From Cepaea nemoralis (taxonomy: Eukaryota > Mollusca > Gastropoda > Stylommatophora > Helicidae), in assembly GCA_014155875.1 (NCBI GenBank), contig JACEFZ010028119.1:113501-177500 (forward strand): a DNA stretch of 64,000 nt, written 5' to 3'. The position numbers and the translations under genes are program-made. Shown here piece after piece: positions 58,721 through 64,000 of the stretch. Within the stretch, counting starts at the first letter, position 1; every line of letters begins with the position of its first letter. The notes beneath the pieces are model-generated. The model saw only the letters and a list, made by a program, of their open reading frames with translations. It was not told where the DNA came from and did not search any database.

Positions 58721-59803
58721 CTAATGTTGGCGTATCGTTCCTGTACGTTTAGTCGGCCAACTTCCGACTTGCGTAAGCGATGGCTCACAATACAGACGGA
58801 TCGTTCCATCCTGACTGTAACAGTGTCTCCATATCCGCTTGGTTTCCTCAAGTTTTACATCCTGGGATTTGCGGTATCGTTCTCGTTGGACAGAATTGTC
58901 TTCCCCAACGCTCCTGGATTTTTGCTTCCAAGACCATCTCGGTCGATGTTGGATCCGGTCAGCCAATCCTTGGTTGGAGTCTCGGGTATTTCGCGCCGTT
59001 CCCGACGTTACCCACCCCTTCTGAACTGGGTTACTAGCGAATGGTTCACTATTGGCCTCTTCCTGACGTGTGATTTCCCTCCTCTCTTCGGCTGGAAAAT
59101 CTGACCTACCTCGTACGTTCCCATAGGCCTTCCTATGTAGTACTTGGGATCTCTGGTCTCCGTCTGGACCTGTAACCTTGTTCCCAATGGCTGCCATTAC
59201 CATAAGGTGAGGGGATTTGATATCGGATCTCTCCTCATACTTCTGCAGGAGATGCCTAGGAAGACTGTTCAGTTCTCCCCCGATCCGAATTTCGTAGGTG
59301 TTCCGGGACACAACCTTTACCACAGGATAAGGTCCATGCCATCCTGCTTGCATCATGTTGGTCTCTGCTGGTCCCCACACTACTACTTTCTCTCCCACCT
59401 TAAGAGCTCCTTTACTCTTCGTCCGATTTTTGGGTGGTGCCTTCTGGCACTCTGGACAAGACTTAACCAACCGGCGTACATCACCAGTCATTCCTGGCCA
59501 GCAATAATGGCCGGAAATCTGCTGCAACGTCTCTCTGACACCCATATGTCGAGTTCCGGATATCTGACTACCGGATATGGTATGCCCGCTCTGAAGAATG
59601 TGAGGACGGTGGGCTTCTGGGACCACCAACTGCTCATGCAGTTTGTCTCCCCTTCCAGCTCTCCGATAGAGTAGTCGATTCCTCAGAAAGTACTGCCCCC
59701 GTTCTGATGGGTCAGCACTTTTTGCAGCTTCTTGTAACAAGGACGCAACGTTGTGTCCTTCCTCTGGGCGGTATGCAATTCCCCAGGCACTGGGTTGTGG
59801 CAT
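58721..59803 (-). CDS. Pol remnant: integrase zinc finger and C-terminal domain
   Basis: A 360-codon minus frame overlaps the Gag-protease frame by about 120 bp. An N-terminal spacer (SLLQEAAKSADPSERGQYFL) is followed by RNRLLYRR and by the HHCC-type finger region (TRHMGVRETLQQISGHYCWP, then CPECQK) at about residues 84-118. Instead of the D,D-35-E catalytic core, NRTKSKGALKVGEKVVVWGP follows at once. Then comes the GPY/F-like segment GWHGPYPVVKVVSRNTYEI and LNSLPRHLLQKYEERS, near 155-195. The last 165 residues are unrecognised, basic and Gln/Arg-rich. No RT is present. The order protease-integrase without intervening RT resembles Gmr1-like Ty3 elements. Deletion of a normal RT is the alternative. 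Confidence 0.75.
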   Translation of the reverse strand: MPQPSAWGIAYRPEEGHNVASLLQEAAKSADPSERGQYFLRNRLLYRRAGRGDKLHEQLVVPEAHRPHILQSGHTISGSQISGTRHMGVRETLQQISGHYCWPGMTGDVRRLVKSCPECQKAPPKNRTKSKGALKVGEKVVVWGPAETNMMQAGWHGPYPVVKVVSRNTYEIRIGGELNSLPRHLLQKYEERSDIKSPHLMVMAAIGNKVTGPDGDQRSQVLHRKAYGNVRGRSDFPAEERREITRQEEANSEPFASNPVQKGWVTSGTARNTRDSNQGLADRIQHRPRWSWKQKSRSVGEDNSVQRERYRKSQDVKLEETKRIWRHCYSQDGTIRLYCEPSLTQVGSWPTKRTGTIRQH

Positions 59804-61449
59804 AGCGGGTCTGCCCTCTTTTCCTTCCCTTGAGATCCAGTGGCTGATGTTCCCCGGTGGGCGGGTTGTTTGGGCATCCCCAAGAACACGTATTTCGTAC
59901 CAAGGATCACGGGAAATAGGGAATCCGATAACACAGCTGCTGGAATGATGCCTGTGACGTACCTGGATTTAATCTCCACCTTGGCGATTGGCAGCGTCAT
60001 GGCAACAGCACTCCTCATTGCAGGCTGTATCTCAATAGTCTCCCCTGTGAGTTGGTCTGGGCGTACCAAGCTGGCATCAATCACCGCTTCCCCGTCCAAA
60101 CCAGAATCATAGAGACAGGTAACCTGCTGGCCGTTGACTTCAATCCGTTCGACCACAGGTGGCCTCTCTTGGTCCAGAGTTCCTTCAACAACCTCGACCT
60201 TTTCAGTGACACCCACCTTTGGAGCCACGCGGCAGGCTGCGAAGTGAGAGCTTTTCGATTTCGATTTGCAGTCTTTTGTGTTGTGAGAGGGTGACTTGCA
60301 GATCGAACACCACTTCTCAGACCACTGTCGTTTCGGTTGAGAGTTGGGTGGGCTCTGTCTCCCATCCTTTGTCTTCTCTGGACTCTTCTCTGAGTGTTCT
60401 GCATAAGGTTCAACTTTCTTTGTTTCTGAGCCCTTGAATTTCTTTCGGTCATGTTTCTCCTGACCTTTGTTGGTTGGTGTACAGGTTTCTTCCGCCTCCC
60501 CATGGACTTCAACGAATCTTTCCGCCAGCTTATTCACCACATCAAGCCGTTCCGCCCCTTGTTCTCCCAAGAATGTCTTCAGAGGTTCTGACATTTGCTG
60601 TCGCATCTGGTCGACAATCATGAGCTCTTCCAGACTCTCATAGTCATGCTTGAACCCTGCCAAATCCATCCATTTTTGGAGGTAGGATTTCAGGCGCAAA
60701 CTGTAGGCGGTGAATAGCTCTCCTGGCTCTCGTTTCGCTGCTCGAAACTTCTTCCTATATGTACTTGATGTGATCTCGTAATGTTTCAGCAAAGCGGCTT
60801 TCAATTCGTCGTAATTGTTCTCGTGTCCTGGCGGCAGGCGAGAATAGACCTCGTAACCGGTTCCAAGCAATCCCTGGGATAGCTTAAGATTCCATTTTTC
60901 TCGGTCCAGACCCATAGCAACGGACATGGCCTCAAAGCGTTGAAGGTACTGGTCAATCTTCTCTTTGCCCTGATCATAGACCGCTAGAGGAAACTTCATA
61001 GCATGGTAACTATGTCCACCTGCTGAAGTTGAGCCTGGGACTGAGGAACCTCCAACTGCACCCTCAGTTTCCCCATTAGATTGTCTCTTCAACTCAAGTT
61101 CCCTCATCCTGTACTCGTGCTCCCTTTTCTGAGCCTCCTGCTCTGCTTCCCGTTTCCTAGCAGCTTCCTCCACTTCCAGTTTCTTGGCTGCCTGCTCAGC
61201 TTCAAGTTCCATCCTTCTCATGGCTTGCTCAGCCTCAAGTTGCCTAGCAGCTTGTTCTGCTTCCAATTTCTTAGCTGCTTGGTCTAACTCCATTCTTCTC
61301 AATTCCAACTCCACCTTTCGATCTTCCCTTTCTGCTTGACGATACTCCCTCTCCACTTCCTGTATGTAATCCGTTAAAGCTAAACCAGACAAACCCATTC
61401 CTTCCCCCTTTTCCCTTAGTTCTACAGTGGTTAATTTAGGGGTGGCCAT
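59683..61449 (-). CDS. Gag-protease protein of LTR element II
   Basis: An open 588-residue frame starting MATPKLTTVELREKGEGMG. Residues 28-125 are a long charged coiled coil with repeated 'EAEQAA.KLE' heptads. Residues 150-320 read like a Ty3 Gag capsid (FPLAVYDQGKEKIDQYLQRF, YDELKAALLKHYEITSSTYR, FRAAKREPGELFTAYSLRLK). A CCHC knuckle, CSICKSPSHNTKDC, sits near 383-396. The protease region follows with TCLYDSGLDGEAVID, where DSG is the catalytic triplet, and a downstream PVILGTKYVFLG. Gag assembles the particle and the protease would cleave it. There are no stops or shifts. Pol lies in another frame, overlapping by about 120 bp, so a ribosomal frameshift would be needed. The ATG lies about 350 bp after the primer site. 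Confidence 0.88.
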   Translation of the reverse strand: MATPKLTTVELREKGEGMGLSGLALTDYIQEVEREYRQAEREDRKVELELRRMELDQAAKKLEAEQAARQLEAEQAMRRMELEAEQAAKKLEVEEAARKREAEQEAQKREHEYRMRELELKRQSNGETEGAVGGSSVPGSTSAGGHSYHAMKFPLAVYDQGKEKIDQYLQRFEAMSVAMGLDREKWNLKLSQGLLGTGYEVYSRLPPGHENNYDELKAALLKHYEITSSTYRKKFRAAKREPGELFTAYSLRLKSYLQKWMDLAGFKHDYESLEELMIVDQMRQQMSEPLKTFLGEQGAERLDVVNKLAERFVEVHGEAEETCTPTNKGQEKHDRKKFKGSETKKVEPYAEHSEKSPEKTKDGRQSPPNSQPKRQWSEKWCSICKSPSHNTKDCKSKSKSSHFAACRVAPKVGVTEKVEVVEGTLDQERPPVVERIEVNGQQVTCLYDSGLDGEAVIDASLVRPDQLTGETIEIQPAMRSAVAMTLPIAKVEIKSRYVTGIIPAAVLSDSLFPVILGTKYVFLGMPKQPAHRGTSATGSQGKEKRADPLCHNPVPGELHTAQRKDTTLRPCYKKLQKVLTHQNGGSTF

Positions 61450-61799
61450 ATTTCAAAGAGGTAAGTCAGCAGGTTGAGTCTAAAACCCCAAGCAATATAG
61501 ATAATTAATATCTAAAATTAATCTATATATAAGACACCACACAGTACACCACAACTCAATCTCTCAACGACAAGAGTAGACTAGGACCAAGACCTATGTA
61601 GACTTGTAAAGTGTGAACAGGAAAGTTATGTGCCTTAACACCTATCCACATTCACTATAACTTGATCTTTAACTGTCCGGCCCTACCTCTACCACGGTAA
61701 TTTCACCCACAATAATGTAATATCACCAACATTAAGGTAATGTCACCTTCCTGTGTGACGTGCCCATGTAAATGTCACTATCCTTAATGTGATATCACC

Positions 61800-61817
61800 A
61801 TCCCGCGCGAGCCCCCA
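61800..61817 (-). other. Primer-binding site, tRNA-Pro-like
   Basis: The minus strand reads TGGGGGCTCGCGCGGGAT, four bases after the 5' LTR. It matches the tRNA-Pro primer site used by several retroviruses except for two bases in the middle. Confidence 0.75.
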
Positions 61818-61821
61818 TAAA

Positions 61822-63729
61822 TGTAGCCAGTTGTCCCTAGGAGGAAAGTGGAGTCAACAGGCACACTGTTTAAAATCCTTTTCCTTATTGTGGGCCTCGG
61901 CCAGACCTTTGTCTACATACCCCCTGTGAATCTTAGGTACCATGTCCCTCTCTTTCCTCTTCTTCTTCTTACCACTAAACAATACCCTTCATATTGTTTC
62001 GGAACATACCCACACAAGACTGTATTTTAACAAATGATAAAATAAAACATTTAATACAGAAATTGTCACGTGTGTGTGTGTGTGCACTGTTTGCGTGTGG
62101 AAATATGTAGTATTTTCTATGGTGTATGCGAGAATAGACTAGTGAGCTCAGGATAGTTCTTCATCATGTTAGGCCATGCCACATCACACCACAGTAAGTT
62201 CAGAACAGGTCTCACCGAATGTCGACTCAATCCGGACAATGGTTGACTTCTTGGAGTTAATCCTATATATAGTCTGAGTGACTGTTCTCCCCCACTGAAT
62301 ATGGTATACCAAAGTCCACAAGTTCAGAACCCCCGATGTATTTAATGTGTCTATAACGATCCTGGCACCTAGGAATCTCGGCCAAGTTTAAAGAAAACTT
62401 TCTGTCCTATGGCAAAATGTTGCTGAATGAATGTCTTTACTCTGCAACCTCTCTACAACCTATAGTGATGGTCACTAGACATAGTCACAGTTACTTTAAA
62501 ATCACTGTTGTTTCACCTCTCTACCTAATATTGTCATTATCCTTGGAGGTGCTAATCGTTTCATAAAACCAACTGCCCTGAGCACTCAATCACTGCTACA
62601 CTGGACCTTTCAGGGTAACACTCCTGATTTCTATGAGTTTATAATTTTTGGAACGTTATCCCATTTTTGAGGCCATTTCGTATAACTGCCCTCAGTGTGA
62701 CTGCTATTTTTCTCCTCTCTCAGCTGTCCTTAATTTCTCGGGTACAGTAAAATATCACTCAGTGTGACTGGCATTGTCCACACCTCGTAGTAATACTTTC
62801 TTTCTGTTAAACAGTTGAACCTGTAGAGAATAGAACATTCTGTGAGAGAAAAACCCTATTCCAATCCACTATATGTGATTATAGGCCAAAGGCCACTTCA
62901 GACATGTATCCTAGTTAATCTAGAACTACCCTCTGGCATCAAGGCAGAGGCGTTCGTCACATTTGGGTGATAAGGGAAAAGAAAGACCAAACGGGAAAAC
63001 ACAGGAGCCCTAGTAGGCCTCACTACGGGAATATCCCACCCTGTACATTTCCCTTATCCCCCCAGCCATCTCAAATCTCAACGAATATCATCCCATTACA
63101 CTGGTCTTACCCTGCCGAGTGAAATGATATATAACTCTACTTATAAATTAACTACCTTATGCTAGTGTTCCGAGTTTGAATTCACAATTCACAACATGAA
63201 AAACAATGTCCCTTGTTTCCAGACAACATGAGGACACTGTGAATCCATTCTCCATTCGAATTGGAACACACAAACACTCCCGTTATCTGTAATTCGTAAA
63301 CAGACTGAACACAGATTCCGTCAACTCCCCACAACTAAAATGTTGCACGAGTGACGTTCTTTTTATGTTAACAAAAGTGGTTCAAGGGCAGATTATCCAT
63401 GTCTGAATAAATTCTCTTCCTTGGGTTTCATCAATGTCACAATAGTAGATTATCTCTCCTTTTGGACAATCCATGCACAAGTCGCCTCCCCCTTTTTTCA
63501 ACATATGCCTACAATTTCCCGTCTTGTGGGGATTGTCAAAGACGATTTTCCTGTTTGATGCTGGAGAGCGGTGTCTTTGATCTAACTGGTAAACAACTGC
63601 AGCTGTGCAGTCAGACTTTATTGGTTTTTCTGTCCTGGTTAAAACCAAATGTGGCTTTGCACACAGGCTATGAATATGACCGTCTGTATTGTCATAATCT
63701 GGATCGAAATCCTTCAGTATTATGTGACA
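61822..63729 (-). repeat. LTR of element II (5' LTR in coding orientation)
   Basis: Second copy of the 1.9-kb LTR. Its U3 frame (to 63382 on minus) is open and joins the LINE A frame outside, so the 130-codon reading there is a chance fusion. Confidence 0.95.
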
Positions 63730-63776
63730 CGCATCTACTAAATGTTGCAGATCTTGCTCATTGTCTGCAATCAATA

Positions 63777-64000
63777 CGCATATGTAATGTTATTGACGTT
63801 ACGTCACCCATGGTGATTTTTTTGATATGTTCTAAATTTCTGAACATATTTGCACTGTATAGGGGAAAATTATCTGGAGACACATTCCTGTTACACACCT
63901 CTCTTTATAGGCTGATATTAACCTACATCATAATCAATATTTATGGCAGCTTGTGGTTTCCAATATGTTTTTTACAAGTCTAATGTCCTTCCTATCAATT
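63777..64000. other. No gene seen
   Basis: AT-rich flank beyond the LINE A 5' truncation point. I recognise nothing in it. Confidence 0.4.

Larger units (their letters stand above)
56599..63729 (-). mobile_element. LTR element II, Ty3-like, non-autonomous, young
   Basis: 7131 bp with LTRs of 1906 and 1908 bp, flanked by cgcat at 56594-56598 and 63730-63734. By eye the LTRs differ only at about four places, including one TG unit, so the insertion is recent. The internal 3.3 kb holds a Gag-protease frame and a pol remnant with an integrase zinc finger and C-terminal domain. No RT, RNase H or integrase catalytic core is present. It should depend on a relative for movement. It sits in LINE A. 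Confidence 0.95.
52548..63776 (-). mobile_element. LINE A copy interrupted by LINE C and by LTR element II
   Basis: On minus the copy starts at about 63776 (IADNEQDLQHLVDA) and stops at 63730, where LTR element II intervenes. It resumes at 56593 (VAQGLELNCKTQIMVF) and runs through LGTVTTSDGRCLEEIRTRIA to 56153. LINE C then intervenes. The copy resumes at 52786 (gacagtcacaatttttggac) and ends at the catgatgataatgat tail near 52548. Both junctions carry target duplications. It is a decayed 5'-truncated LINE A copy of about 0.75 kb. Confidence 0.88.

Noticed and set aside
58724..59674. Plus-strand frames of 126 and 176 codons in LTR element II.
   Set aside because: They are antisense shadows of the pol remnant, whose domains are recognisable on minus.
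63382..63774. 130-codon minus ORF starting MIADNEQDLQHLVDA as a separate gene.
   Set aside because: Its start is LINE A sequence and the rest is LTR U3. The fusion arose at the insertion site.

Overview
This window is animal nuclear DNA dominated by transposable elements and simple repeats. Its one convincing host gene is a single-exon, minus-strand rhodopsin-type neuropeptide GPCR resembling FMRFamide receptors (31238-32535), which carries a frame break at the end of TM5. Long microsatellites, many APE-class LINEs with tetranucleotide tails, hAT and Ty3-like elements and an FMRFamide-receptor-like gene suggest a lophotrochozoan invertebrate, perhaps a mollusc. That placement is an inference and no species is claimed.

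Layout. 1-8850: a 34-bp satellite array split by a 7.5-kb LTR element (682-8172, 4-bp target duplication). 8851-19650: microsatellites, decayed LINE fragments in both orientations, a 48-bp tandem repeat and LINE B, which is itself split by a 505-bp insertion with an 11-bp target duplication. 19670-29110: SINE copies, a LINE with RT and RNase H, a LINE (F) inserted in a SINE, LINE D, an ORF1 zinc-knuckle protein, a 32-bp satellite and two MITEs. 29111-33720: tRNA-like and SINE fragments, LINE C and D fragments, the GPCR and a LINE tail. 33718-36505: about 2.8 kb of C-rich and CT/CA repeats. 36574-43206: LINE fragments, one split by an 899-bp hAT element. 43314-50657: a hAT MITE, a 60/61-bp minisatellite split by a solo LTR, and the longer hAT relative of the MITE, a GTF2IRD2-like transposase pseudogene that itself holds two LINE fragments. 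51303-63776: one minus-strand LINE A copy cut first by a full-length LINE C (52799-56140) and then by a young LTR element (56599-63729).

How it fits together. There is no operon or pathway. The window is a stack of insertions, and most junctions can be read to the base because target-site duplications survive: atag, ggtattaagtg, actttgccatt, tgaaaataacaa, aatagccaacc, atagtggt, gacaagaat, acttg, atttaatataat, atgtctaatttc and cgcat. The most unusual element is the 7.1-kb Ty3-like one. It has 1.9-kb near-identical LTRs, a tRNA-Pro-like primer site and an open Gag-protease frame. A pol remnant carries an integrase zinc finger and GPY/F-type tail directly after protease. A cysteine-rich frame also runs through the polypurine tract into the 3' LTR.

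All calls come from reading the sequence and supplied translations by eye. No database search, alignment program or repeat library was used. LINE letters (A-G) are labels local to this window.
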